Shown here piece after piece: positions 37,110-47,654 of a stretch of 64,000 nt of DNA. Under the pieces are notes generated by a model, which saw nothing but the letters and a program-made list of their open reading frames with translations, did not search any database and was not told the origin of the DNA. The stretch comes from Fomitopsis serialis. Lineage: Eukaryota; Basidiomycota; Agaricomycetes; Polyporales; Fomitopsidaceae. The position numbers and the translations under genes were made by a program. How positions within the stretch are numbered: position 1 is the stretch's first letter; each line of letters starts with the position of its first letter. The stretch lies in NCBI RefSeq assembly GCF_022376445.1, contig NW_025954963.1, positions 806,001 to 870,000 on the forward strand, written 5' to 3'.

Positions 37110-37397
37110 ACCAACGCGCCGGTAAGCAAGGATCCTTAGACGAGTTGTAGATGACAAGCAGCCGGCCACAGCCAAGTGAACGACTTGATGCAAACCACGC
37201 GAGATGGTGGTCGAGGATGAATGGAGACTCAAGAGCGCACAGACGCGACGGTAACGCGACGCGACGCGTATTCGAGCATGTGATCAAGAGCTACAGTCAC
37301 CCGTTGCGGCGTTAGCCACGGTGGTCGCGCCCTCGTACTTACCGTTTCCCCGACTCCTCTGTTACCTTTGCGATAGCCTGGGCGTTGTGCGCTTTCC
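37110..37397. promoter_or_regulatory. Bidirectional RAD50/SCOC promoter with an MCB-type site
   Basis: Only 288 bases separate the two divergent start codons. A GCGACG-rich patch (37252-37269) ends in ACGCGT at 37264-37269, the core bound by MBF-type cell-cycle regulators that often control DNA-repair genes. A degenerate copy of this patch and the following GAGCATGTGATCA recurs at 42187-42225 before the decayed SCOC copy, where ACGCGT is lost. Confidence 0.55.
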
Positions 37398-37770
37398 ATG
37401 GATCTCGGATTCCCATCGTACGACGAACCTAGCCCTGGCTGGGGCTCGTCAGACCCGGCGAGCACCGGAGACATCATTCAGGATGCAATCAAGAAGGAAA
37501 GGCTCGTAAAGTGAGTTCAAAGACACACGCTCGGGAGCAAGCAGTAATCGGGCTCGGACAGAGAGATCACTGCAGCGCAGGAGAATCTACGAGGTGTGTT
37601 CCTACGCAAAGTCTTTTGGGGGCTTTGTCTTTGCTCACAGTCACGCCGCCGTAGCTCTGCTAGACAGGGTACGCAGCGTCCAGGGAGACGTGGACAAGCT
37701 CTTGTCCGAGAACGAGACGTTGCAGATGTACATCGACAATCTGACAATGCAGATGGCAAAGCGCCGCTGA
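37398..37770 (+). CDS. Short coiled-coil protein, SCOC-like
   Basis: Three exons (37398-37510, 37562-37593, 37655-37770) sum to 261 nt and give 86 residues. The N-terminus is short, acidic and aromatic; the rest is a coiled coil: DAIKKERLVKEITAAQENLR, ALLDRVRSVQGDVDKL, then LSENETLQMYIDNL. The last block matches the SCOC family (Leu-x-Ser-Glu-Asn then Tyr-Ile-x-Asn-Leu), small Golgi/autophagy-linked coiled-coil proteins in animals; the fungal role is not established. The middle exon of 32 nt is supported by phase on both sides. This is the intact copy of three in this region. Confidence 0.75.
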
Positions 37771-38234
37771 AGTCTTACATGAAACGTATATCAGACGGAC
37801 GATTGTTGTTCTCACATGCAGGACTTGTCCCGGATTGAACGCTGAGAAGTCGTCCAGTCGTTTGTGAACATTCGCACCAGCCTGGATGTATAGAAATAAC
37901 GTTGATGTGATATCTGACCCAAGTTACAGTCAATCCCACAACCTAGAATCACTGACGCAATCCGCTAGTTTCAGTTGTGAAGGCCTACCCATTGTTTTGC
38001 TTACCTACTACACCCCAGTTACCCATACCACCGACGGGGTGCATCCAGGTTGGCTTTCCTCGACGTCTCCACTATGCACATGCTGAATACATGCAGGTAT
38101 TCTGGCTAGCTGCGCTGCGAGTGTTTGAGTGGTAGGACGCATTGAGACGTCGATTCGACGATTGCACTTATACCGGGAAGGTGCGTATTGGCGCCCTCGG
38201 CAGGCTCAGTTGGTATTGAGGTAACGACTTAACT
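37771..38234. other. 3' flank of the SCOC-like gene, duplicated elsewhere
   Basis: No gene. The part from about 37960 to 38130 resembles 42880-43030, downstream of the third SCOC copy (shared blocks such as a Pro-rich CCTAC tract, GCACATGCTG and ATTCTGGCTAGC). It therefore belongs to the duplicated unit. Confidence 0.5.
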
Positions 38235-38324
38235 AGGGGAGCTCAGACTGAACGGGCAAGGGTACGGGTACGGGCAAGGGCACGTCACGGGACGGTCCGG
38301 CCGCACGGCGACTGTAGGGTTAGC
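38235..38324 (+). repeat. Left terminal inverted repeat
   Basis: Ninety bases, exact reverse complement of 38803-38892. It carries the internal short repeats GGGTACGGGTACGGG and ends GTAGGGTTAGC. Confidence 0.9.
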
Positions 38325-38802
38325 CACAATTAGCGTAGATGCTGCCACCGTTAACCCTAGCCTAGTTCTTCGAGCTTCTACGCCACTGCTCTTTGTTACA
38401 GACAGTATTTCGATAGTACAATCAGTATGGTTCCCAGTCACAGGCTAACAAAGAGAACAATCATTTTGATGACAATCAACATGGCTCGTAAGTAATGTAC
38501 GCACGATGCACCTAATATAGCCTACTACAGCTGAACTCGAGTGCGGGAAAGTGCCAGCGCCTGCCGAAAGCGGAATATACTAATCGGGTAACATAACATT
38601 TCCGAAAGCAGAAACACGTACTCTCCTACTTAGGTATATGTTTTCGAAGTATTAGAGGATGTTGCGATGACGATCCAGCTGCCTCCTATCATGCTACCTA
38701 AACGGATGTACGTGCTCTATATACCTTGTCGGGACCAAAGTATTGTTCAATTACCGCTGCACAAACAGGCACAAATCCTAACGTTACGTGGCAGCCCCTA
38801 CT

Positions 38803-38892
38803 GCTAACCCTACAGTCGCCGTGCGGCCGGACCGTCCCGTGACGTGCCCTTGCCCGTACCCGTACCCTTGCCCGTTCAGTCTGAGCTCCCCT
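38803..38892 (-). repeat. Right terminal inverted repeat
   Basis: Exact reverse complement of 38235-38324. Beyond it the two sides diverge at once. Confidence 0.9.
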
Positions 38893-39195
38893 ACTGTTTC
38901 AGGCATCCACATTGTCACCTTCTGCGCGATCATCCGCGTCTGATGCCCCCACATTTCTGTTGCTCACGTAGGCGTCCGCCTCTCGTGAACAGTCGCCGGA
39001 GGTTCAGCCATTCTATGGTGCAAAATGAGGCTGACAACGTTGGGCCAATAGCCAAGGCCCTGTTGCTCAAGGTGGCATCCAACAGGATGTCCTGAGGCAC
39101 GTCGCGAGTATTTTATAGTTAGACTCGCTACCGTCATCGCATCCGAACATTATCATGACTGTCCTCGAGGAGCTCTGCGACAATTGCGGTCATGA
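38893..39195. other. Spacer between transposon and second SCOC copy
   Basis: No gene is recognised in this stretch. Confidence 0.5.
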
Positions 39196-39530
39196 ATGGA
39201 CTTCGATTCTCGAATTCCCATCGTGGGACTAGCCGAGTTCTGGTTGGGGCTCCTCAAACCCCTCGAGACATAAATCAGGATACAACCAAGAAGGAAAAGC
39301 TCGTAGAACAAGTCAGGGAGAGCATATACACAAATCTGCCAGGATGACTAGATATGTACAGTGATTGCGGCAGCACGGAATAGTCTGCGAGGTGCGTACA
39401 ACTGAGTGACATTCTCGACTTTTTGCTCACAGTCGTCGAAGCTCTGCTGGACAGAGTGCGCGACGTCTACTGAGGAGACGTAGAGACTGGACAAGCTCCT
39501 ATCTGAGAACGAGACGCTGCAGCTGCCTCA
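39196..39530 (+). pseudogene. Decayed second copy of the SCOC-like gene
   Basis: Similar over its length to 37398-37770: ATGGA then TTCCCATCGT, GGTTGGGGCTCCTC, CAAGAAGGAAAAGCTCGTAGA, a GAGGTGCGT donor, TTTTTGCTCACAG, AGCTCTGCTGGACAGAGT, and CTATCTGAGAACGAGACG. The frame is closed by early stops (for example TAG in the first exon and ACATAA) and the C-terminal codons are missing. It has several independent lesions, unlike the single indels seen in other genes here, so it is a true pseudogene. Confidence 0.8.
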
Positions 39531-39960
39531 GTGTTTCTTCGCAGGTCGACGAGCAGCCGACGGTAGTAGGTCCTGAAGCACCCATAAGACTCTGACTTCG
39601 AGGTCGCTGACATAGTGTACAGCACTCACCGCCATTGCGCTTTCTACTGGACAGGTGCGTCGAACTTTGCCGTGTCATCGTTATTAGACTGAATGAGCAC
39701 CGGGGCATCGCCTTTATAGCTCTCGATTGTCTCTTGCTGCACAATCATCGGTCTGCTTCTCCACTTCTGATATTCCATCAACCAAGGAACCTCCTCACGT
39801 GCGGTCCTGCAGAGGTGAAGTTGTCTCTGCATGCCGGACGTGTTGTTCGTCGGCGCGGCTTGACCAATCGCCAAAGGCTACGTTATCCGTCGTGGTGCCC
39901 GACGGTCGACTCGCAATTTGATAACGACATTCGTTTGGGAACGGACTTTCATTGTCCTGT

Positions 39961-40953
39961 TCAGGCGGCCGACTTCTTCCTTCTGCGCGAAGTGTTCTCC
40001 TTTGTCGCCTTTGTGGATGGACCAGCGATGGTGAGTCCTCCACTTATTGGGTCAACTCCGGTTGTCTTCGTTACACGAGCCTTCTTCCTGGATGAATTCT
40101 CCGTTTTGGCCAGGTCGCTCACGCCATTGGGCGCGTCTCGTCCCCGTTTTTGACCTATCACGGCGGCATTCGTGGGCTTCGCATTGTTCCTAGACGGTGA
40201 TACATGTTAACGGAGCTGTTCTGCGGTTCGAACACTGGAATGCGCGTCTCATGAAAGCCATCTACAGGTGGCCCATCGATACCACTCGCATATTGCCAGT
40301 GCAGACTCGCAGACAGAACGACATGCATCACGACTTACCTGGCTGGAATCTTCGCTTTCGCATCGATTGGCTGAGCCGTGCTTGGCTCGCCACTGGAAGT
40401 CTTTTCCCGGTTTTTGTCTGAAATCATATTGTCAGCATGTGCACAAGCAATAGCTGAAGTCGCTTCACTCACTTGCGCCGGATGCCTTTTCTGGCTTGTC
40501 AGCAGGCGACTCTGCCTTTGCTCGGAGCCTTTCACTCCGTCGCGGTGCCCCTTCACCCGAGCTTTGCGAGCTCGTTTGCCGCGATGGTCTGTCTTCGCTC
40601 GTCTTGTCCCGACGCGAACCTCCTTTGACGTTCCGTCGCGATGGGTGTGATCCCTGGTCGTCAGATTGAGAAGAGGGTCCTGCTGTGGCCGCCGGAGCGG
40701 TGGTGGCGACATCGCGCATCCCTCCAGGAACAATGCTGGCCGCGGGCCGCTGATGGAGGTATCTCCTGTGTCGCACAGGGACGTTGCGATAATTCTCTTC
40801 GCGCTGTGGTCCGTCGACCTTGTCGGTTTGTGCTTCGATAATCCCCGAGCGAGAGGACAAGGTCCTGGCTGAGGCCGCCTCTTCCTCAGCTTGGAGGAGC
40901 AAAGCGGCAGTCGACATGATATAGCTACGGCCCGCAATGGTTCGTGATGGCAT
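39961..40953 (-). CDS. Uncharacterised basic protein, companion of the duplicated unit
   Basis: Three exons (40953-40473, 40417-40339, 40189-39961) sum to 789 nt in frame, giving 262 residues. No family is recognised. The protein is hydrophilic and very basic: an Ala-rich, Glu-rich helix near residues 15-35 (ALLLQAEEEAASA), Ser/Arg-rich stretches, GAPRRSERLRAKAESPADKP, GQKRGRDAP, SSRKKARVTK and the end SRRRKKSAA, so nuclear location is likely. Downstream on the same strand (39645-39874) another open stretch with LMEYQKWRSRPMIVQQETIE may be a further exon or a separate gene; its counterpart in unit C keeps the reading ETIEAFKSDTP. Further upstream, 41221-41451 (minus) is also open, with EGPSHLAQVPFPSQHFKFKG. 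Exact limits are therefore unsure. Confidence 0.5.
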
Positions 40954-42335
40954 CGTGATGATGGATAGGGGTCTACTTGGGTAGGATATGTAGGGGCACG
41001 TCGGGGAATGAGAAGAGTCGGGTTGGGTTGTGGCCACAGCGGTTGAAGCCACCTTGCTTTGTGCTCGCGTCGCGTCACGGGACCGCGCACAAAGGGCCCC
41101 CGCCACTCGGCCACTGCCCTCAACGGTCGTAGGCCGCGTGGTGAATGCGACTCTGGGGCGTATTCGTGCGACGAGTGACCATCGCCGCGGTCGCTTTCCT
41201 GCTACTCTCCGGCCATCAGTTCATGGGTCGTAGCACAGCGGGTGGCCCTTGAACTTGAAGTGCTGTGACGGGAACGGGACTTGCGCTAGATGTGAGGGAC
41301 CTTCGATGGGAAGTAAGTCATGCTGTGTCGGCGATCTGTTCGGACTAAGGCTTACGATATTGTTGTATCTCAAGACGGCTGCCAGGTCGCTGGTTTGTCT
41401 GAGATGTTCGCTTCGGACGGCGTCTGCGGGACGCCACTCGACATTGAGCATCAGAGCTGGTAGTGGCTAGTGCGCAGCGGCGCGCTGTCTCGCTAACATA
41501 CACAGGCCTGTTGCGACTGAATCAGTATCAACGCTAGCAAAAACGATCAGACGCAGAATTATGCACCTTGAGTTCGTCCTCCGTATCAAAACATGTTTTC
41601 CGTCGGTCCTGATCATTGCTTCGAATGTTTGACAGAATTGGACGGCGTTAGGGGCTTGATGAGGGATGTCTCTCAGTGCTGAGAGCGCAAGAAACGGAGA
41701 CGGAGAGTGACAGGATAGTCGCGTTGGAGTGCTGAACTCACGAAGTTACAGGCTATTTGTACGTGCGCGCTGGAGCCCGTTTTCGGTCGCAGAATGCATC
41801 GAATCTGGTCATGTCTGCCTAACAGACAAATAGGGATAGTGATGGGGAGAATTCATGCACAATGCATTCCATGGTAAGGAGAATGCATATGCTCGTCGAA
41901 ATACAGTGCACAATGGAACAGTTCAACGCCTTCATTGATAACCTCCGCGTTGTGCCATCACTTCCACATAGAACGATGATACTAACAGCATTGGGAGGTT
42001 GGGCAACGTTTCCGAGTCAAACGGCGGGCATCGACGGTGCCTCCGGATGATGATGTTACATATCAAACGTTGACCAGTTCCAGCGCTGTTTCTCAACACC
42101 ATTGCCATGCGAGACGGTGGTGGCGCGTGAGCAGAGGAGAGCACAACTTTCTAACGGTAATTAGGACCCGGTGGGCGCGACCATCGCGACGCGACGCGAC
42201 GTGAGGATGAGCATGTGATCAGAAACGCCAGTCACCTGCCAGCTCCGAGTGCCCCCGCACCATCTCCTCCTGGGTCCTCGTCCTCGAGGTCTGCATTCAA
42301 CGTTTTATAACAAGTCTCTGCGCGGTACGCTATGA

Positions 42336-42690
42336 ATGGATCCCGGCTTCCCATTGTACGACAAGCAGAATCCTGGCTGACGCTCTTCAGATCCTTTGAG
42401 CATTGAGGACCATTCAAGATCCGTCCAGGAAGGCAAAGGTCGTCAAGCGAGTTTAGAAACTGTATGTAGTAATCAAGCCCGGACAGAGAGATCGCTGCAG
42501 CGTATACGCAGAATCTGCGAGGTGCGTTTCTAGTCAAGCACCTGTGCCTTTTTGCTCACAATCGCAATGTTGTAGCGCTGCCAGACAAAATCCGTAGCGT
42601 CCAAGGACCGGCAAGGAGACGTGAACAGGCTCCTGTCCGAGAACTAGACGTTGGCTATGTATATCGACAACTCGACAATCCGACTTGAAG
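42336..42690 (+). pseudogene. Decayed third copy of the SCOC-like gene
   Basis: It aligns with 37398-37770 through ATGGATCCCGGCTTCCCATTG, the AGAGAGATCGCTGCAGCG exon 2 block, GAATCTGCGAGGTGCGTT, TTTTTGCTCACAATC, CTGTCCGAGAACTAGACGTT and ATGTATATCGACAACT. An in-frame TGA follows 14 codons after the ATG, and a TAG replaces a Glu codon in the SENETL block. The exon 3 part also carries insertions. It is clearly non-functional. Confidence 0.82.
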
Positions 42691-43079
42691 CGTCGCTGAC
42701 ATACTCCTCGAACCGTATATGTCTGGATGTAAAATGGCTGTCAAACTGTTTCCGCCGCGCGCAAGACAGAACGCCGAGCAATCTCGTAATTCACAGAAAC
42801 ACTGGTGGAACACTGTCCAAGACGAGGTCCAGTAAGCAATACGACATGGATACACTAATACTAAATCATGAGTTCCGGGTATGAAGGTCTGTTCATTCTT
42901 CCTCTCACCTACACTTCGGCTACCCAAGCCGCCGACATAGGATACCCGGGAAGGTCATTCCTCGGCGGTTCTGCGCATGCACATGCTGGGTGCGCGCAGG
43001 GATTCTGGCTAGCGACGATGCTGGTGCTTGAGCAACCGACAGTGGTAGGTCCCTGAAGCATACGTCAGTGCTGGCCTCA

Positions 43080-44470
43080 ACATAAACTGCGGCGCGCAAC
43101 ACTCACAGCCATTGCGCGTTCTGTGTGGAGGTATGCGCTGAGTTGAGTTCGGCGGTCGTTGGTGGGCTGATTGGCAATGGGGTATCGCTTTTAAAGGCTT
43201 CGATTGTCTCTCATGTGCGGTCGCCGGCCTTCTCCCCAGGCTCTACCGCTCCATCAATTGGGAATTCTCCTCGCCTCGCCTCGTGTATAATCTTTCAAAT
43301 ACGCTGGAGGTGAAGCCATCCCTACGGTGCAGAACGTGTTCGTCGGCAAGACTCGACTGATTACTAGAGTCACAATGCTCACGGTGGCGTCCAACGGTTG
43401 ACGAGTGATTTGCGCCGGACATACACTCCGGCCGAGTCTGAGTCCGGGCAAGGGCTGTCATTGCCTTTTCCAGGTGGTCGACTGACCCTTGTGCCCATGC
43501 GGTGCGTTTACCTCCGCTTTCGTCAGGAGAATGGTATGACGGTGAGTGGTTCGTTATTGGGATGGACCCCGACTATCAGTCGCTGTACGTGACTTCTTCT
43601 TCTGCTGCGCCCGCCATCATCCGCCGCAGCGAGTAGTATGCGAAGACGACTTGGTGGCTTCTTATTTTAGCCCTCGTGGGTGTGTCCCGTTTTCTCTTCT
43701 GTTGAAGTGGAGTACACTGGGGTCGTCTCGTTCCTAGACGAGCTCATACATCAGCAAAGCTGCTCTGTACTGAATCCGTAGAGGCAGCCGTCTGAGAGGC
43801 TCGGGGCTGCCATACGACACTGCTGGATCAGTGCTTAGGGACTTACCTTGCAGCTATATTCTATCTGACTACCCGAGGCTTGCTTGGTGCAGTCTCAGGA
43901 TCTGACACCTGACGGTTCTCTGCAGATGAGGCGTCAGTTCGGACCATAGCCGCGATGACAGCTGGCCAGCTCACCTGTGTTGTCTCTAACATGAACGCAG
44001 GCGGCCCGCACGGCGGTGTACATGCGTACGAGACTCACGGAGCTGACGCCACTTCGTCGTTGGGCTTTCTAAACGGCGTGCACACTTCATCGACCTCGTC
44101 TACACGAGCTCGCTTGAGAACGGGCTGCTGCGAACGTCTCTTGTGTCGCAAAAGATCACTAGCGTCCCGTGTGCCTCTGACGTTACTTACGGCGGAGCAT
44201 AACGACGAGATGAGGGACTTGCCTGGTCAGCGTGGCACTGCGGCACCGTTTGTTTGTGTGTCGGTTTCGGGCATTACGAGACGGGTGCATTTCATCGACG
44301 GTACGATGGAGTGGCAGCTGTTTCGGACGATGCCACTCGGCCTTGAGCATCAGAGCAGGTAGTGCGCAGCGAGCTGTGCCACGGATATGCGCAGGTCTAT
44401 GACAGACGGATTGGTGTCGACGTCGGCGGGCAACGTCAATCGCGAACGTACGCACCCTGGTTGAAAGCAA
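43080..44470 (-). pseudogene. Degraded copy of the companion gene region
   Basis: On the minus strand, fragments match unit B in order (ETIEAFKSDTP block near 43190; the segment before 44362 beginning LMLKAEWHRP corresponds to LMLNVEWRP at about 41450). No continuous frame or consistent splice pattern remains, and the RRSERLRAK part is not found. It could still encode short peptides but looks like a remnant. Confidence 0.5.
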
Positions 44471-44890
44471 ATGATTCGTAGTGTGACGTGTTTTTCATTC
44501 GCGTTGATCATGGCTCGGGGCGTGCGACGGACAGTTGTTGTCAGGAACCTGTGAGGCGGTGGCTGTCCGAGTCGGTTCTGGAGGCGCAAGCAGAGTGACT
44601 CTGAGACAGGCGGACAGCGAGGTATTCGCATTGAGTTGACCTCGAACTACAGGCTATTTATGCCTTCGCGCTGAAGCCTCTCTTCCCTCAGATGCACAAC
44701 GCACCGAATGTCGGTCATCCTGATCGAGATAATGGAGATGTTGCGGAGAATACATACACAATGCAGGTGCTTGTCGAGACACAGCGAACAATGAAACAAT
44801 TCGGACGAGCGCCGCGAAGCTGACTCGGAAACGAGAATGCACTCCTGAACATAGCCTGGCACTGGAGCCTATTTCGTCGAACGTTTGCTC

Positions 44891-45550
44891 CTGGGGGTCG
44901 CCGACTTAGGGCCAACTCTGCGCTGTGTTACAATGTTTCCCAAAGGAAACAAGGTCAGCGCGGCTGCCAGCAAGCAAAGCAGTGCTTCGGAGCCAAAGCC
45001 GGGTCAAGCACTTCAACTTACTAGTACTTATACAGGTAACAGCGGTATGCAAGTACTGGCAGTCCGAGGGCCACACGTGCACCGCTCGCTGCATGGTGCT
45101 ACCAAACGACACGGCCCGCCCAGCGCTGATCAGCATCATGATATCCCTTGTCAGACGCTTTCTCTCGGTGCTCGACGGATGACAGCTGCTTTTGACTGCG
45201 GTAGCTACGATGCGCAGACCCCGTTGGCGACGCACTCGGTTCCCCCCTCTAGTCTCTCCGGCACAATGGGGGATGTGACTCCGAGAATGTCGAGTGAAGA
45301 GTCCCGCCACATTCGTCGGTGCAAGACCTAATCTGGCAGGTGCTGATGGTGGATGGGTGAGTGCGGCGCCGGTCACCAACCCCAACTTTCTCAGCGCTGT
45401 CGCATGCCCTCGCCGCCCATCCCACTCGTTTCGACCTTATTGTATACTAGGGGCACCGCCCCCCTTCATTCTGCCAAATTCGCCTTCCATTGCGACGCCG
45501 GCCGCCGACAGCGAGATCAATTTCGTCCACCGAAACACAACGGTTATAAG
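44891..45550. other. Intergenic region before the DUF2235 gene
   Basis: No gene is seen. The part from about 45380 is probably promoter and leader sequence. Confidence 0.45.
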
Positions 45551-47654
45551 ATGGACGATCCGCTGAGCGTACCCCTCCCACCGACGCCCGACTTCAGCAA
45601 GGTCGCCGCCAACGCGTTCTCCACCCGCTACGACCCTGACGACCCTGACGACCCCAACATGACCCGCACGCCCCGCACGCTTGTTATGTGCTTCGACGGC
45701 ACCGCCAACGAGTACAACGGCAAGGTGAGATACGCCGCGTCGGGCGAAGGCGGACATCGAGCTGGTCTGACACTCGGCACAGAACACGAACGTCGTCAAG
45801 CTCTATTCGCTCCTGAATCAAGAGCATGCCGGGCAGCTCTGCTACTACCAGGTGGGCGGCGTGCATTCATCCCGGGATCCATCCGTCCTGATCGACTACG
45901 AATAGCCGGGCATCGGCACGTATTTGAATCCCGGCGTGGTATCCCCAGTGTTCTCCTGGGCCGCGAAGGTCCTCGACCAGGGAGTTGCTTGGTGAGCTGC
46001 CCGCCTGTCTTCACGACGCATAAGCTCATCCGTCCATAGGTACCTCGACGCCCACGTCCGAGACGGATATCGCTTTCTCATGCAGAACTACCGCCCAGGC
46101 GACAAGATCTCTCTGTTCGGTGCGCACGCTCGTTATATCGTGTTTCGGCGCGTAGTTGACGCGCATTCGCCTCAGGATTCTCGAGGGGAGCCTACACTGC
46201 CAGAGCCCTAGCTGGAATGATACACAAGGTGAGTCTGAGCGGACTACCATTGCAGTACGATATGAGTACTGATAGACCTTGTAGATTGGACTCCTCCCCA
46301 GGGACAATCCTGAGCAGATCCCGTTCGCTTACAATCTCTACAAGCGGACGGATGCCGAGAGCATCACGATCGCGGCAGGCTTCAAGAAGACGTTTTGCAG
46401 AGAAGTCCAAATCGAGTTCGTGGGCGTCTGGTGAGTCCTTGACTTCGTATCGCTCTGCGGCCTGAGCTCAATTGCGCTCACGTCAGGGACACTGTCGCGA
46501 GCGTAGGCAGTCTCGTCAGCAAGACTTTGCCATTTGTCGCGAACAACACCACCATCAAGACGTTCAGACATGCCCTGGCACTGGACGAGGTACGCAGTCA
46601 GCGGCAACTCTAGATAAGGTATGACTTGTCTGACATACTTTGCTACAGCACCGCGCCAAGTTCCGCCCAAACCTGTACCACCGGCCCAGCCCTCTAGACC
46701 AGTGCACGGACAAGAGCGCTCTGAAGCAGAACGTCATGACGCCGGTCAAGAAGGGTGTCTTCCCCCCTCCGAGCCCTAGCAAGATTGCGGCTCTGTCGGA
46801 GAAGATGCGCCAGAGTCTCGGGAAGCGGTCCTCGAAGCACCATTCCAAGCACCACTCTGAGTCTGCAGGTCTGGAATGGGCGAACCTGCCATCGGCGGCG
46901 GCAGCTGAGTTTGGATGGGAAGAGAAGCCTGCGCATGGCACCGACGTGCTGGAGGTTTGGTTCGCAGGCTGCCATTGCGGTGAGCACAGCGTGGGTTCGC
47001 TTGCTCCTAGGCTGATTGGGTCCTGTCGTGCAGACATAGGGGGCAGCGCAGTCCCTGATACGGAGAAGCTCTCCCTCGCAGACATCACCCTCCGCTGGAT
47101 GGTCAAGCAGATCGTGCGCGCACAGTGTGGGATAGTCTTCGACACTGACGCGCTGCACGACGCGAACATCCCCGACTCGATCTTCACCGGCCCCGACTTC
47201 CCCGTCACGCCGCCGCTCAAGGAGAAGCGGTGGCGCGACAAGCAGGCGGGGAGCAGCACGAGCCATAGGACCAGTGCAAAGCCGAGCTCGGATGGCGACG
47301 GCGAGCAGTTTGAGCGGGCTGCGGGCCTGGACAAGCAGCATGCGGTGCAGCCGTTGCACGATGAGCTGAAGAGGATGCCGCTGTGGTGGATCCTCGAGCT
47401 CCTTCCAACGAACTACAATTGGCAGGAGCCGAATGGCCGCTGGCACAATGCCTGGAGGTGAGTTTCGAGCTGCACGGCACCTGCGGATCACGGACTGAAG
47501 CGTTTGGCGTTTCAGCATCCATCTCGGCCGGGCCCGCCATCTCCCACCCGATCCAAACCTGCACATCACCGTCAAGGAACGCATGAATGACAAGGCATTG
47601 CGATACGTACCGCGGGCGACATGGAGGCGCGGCAGCGAGACGTTCGTCGATTAA
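45551..47654 (+). CDS. DUF2235 alpha/beta-hydrolase domain protein
   Basis: A predicted lipase/phospholipase-like hydrolase; the domain is shared with bacterial Tle1 effectors and is widespread in fungi, mostly uncharacterised. Blocks in order: RTLVMCFDGTANEYNGKNTN, VVKLYSLLNQEHAGQLCYYQ, GIGTYLNPG, WYLDAHVRDGYRFLMQNYRP, GDKISLFGFSRGAYTARALA (nucleophile Ser in GFSRG, assembled over an intron), GLLPRDNPEQIPFAY, VEFVGVWDTVAS-type segment (here IEFVGVWDTVAS), FRHALALDEHRAKFRP, and VLEVWFAGCHCDIGG. A Ser/Lys/His-rich insert (SSKHHSKHHSES) precedes the last block. Introns begin at 45725, 45852, 45992, 46120 and 46229, with further ones downstream; all those checked join in phase. Stop at 47652-47654. 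No signal peptide. Substrate not known. Confidence 0.88.

Larger units (their letters stand above)
38235..38892. mobile_element. Short non-autonomous DNA transposon (MITE-like)
   Basis: A 658-base element has 90-base inverted ends that match perfectly when read base by base (38235-38324 and 38803-38892). It starts AGGGGAGCTCAGACTGAACG and contains GGGCAAGGGTACGGGTACGG. It is flanked by a three-base direct repeat ACT (38232-38234 and 38893-38895), a plausible target-site duplication. The 478-base centre holds no coding region, so it would need a transposase supplied in trans. Identical arms suggest a recent insertion. The superfamily is not determined; a three-base duplication is used by PIF/Harbinger and CACTA-type elements, but the termini match neither consensus clearly. 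Confidence 0.85.
39190..42150. repeat. Duplicated unit B (SCOC remnant plus companion gene)
   Basis: The order of similar blocks matches unit C at 42180-44890: an SCOC copy, a GGTAGTAGGTCCTGAAGCA block (39565 versus 43045), ETIESYKGDAP/ETIEAFKSDTP coding blocks on the minus strand (39700 versus 43190), GAGCATCAGAGC plus GTGCGCAGC (41450 versus 44350) and ACAGGCTATTT (41750 versus 44651). Divergence is high, so the duplication is old. Unit B lacks the interval between the SCOC copy and the first of these blocks. Confidence 0.65.
42180..44890. repeat. Duplicated unit C
   Basis: This is the third tandem occurrence, with promoter-like patch, SCOC remnant, the SCOC 3' flank shared with unit A (42880-43030) and degraded companion-gene sequence. 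All its frames are broken. It lies directly after unit B in the same orientation. Confidence 0.65.

Noticed and set aside
38325..38802. Transposase gene inside the inverted-repeat element
   Set aside because: The 478-base centre has no open frame of useful length on either strand.
39196..42690. Functional SCOC paralogues
   Set aside because: Both copies have several stops and missing segments, more than the single indels seen in live genes of this window.
45551..47654. Bacterial origin (recent transfer) of the DUF2235 gene because of its relation to Tle1 effectors
   Set aside because: The gene has many fungal-type introns and the domain is common in fungi. Nothing in base use separates it from its neighbours.
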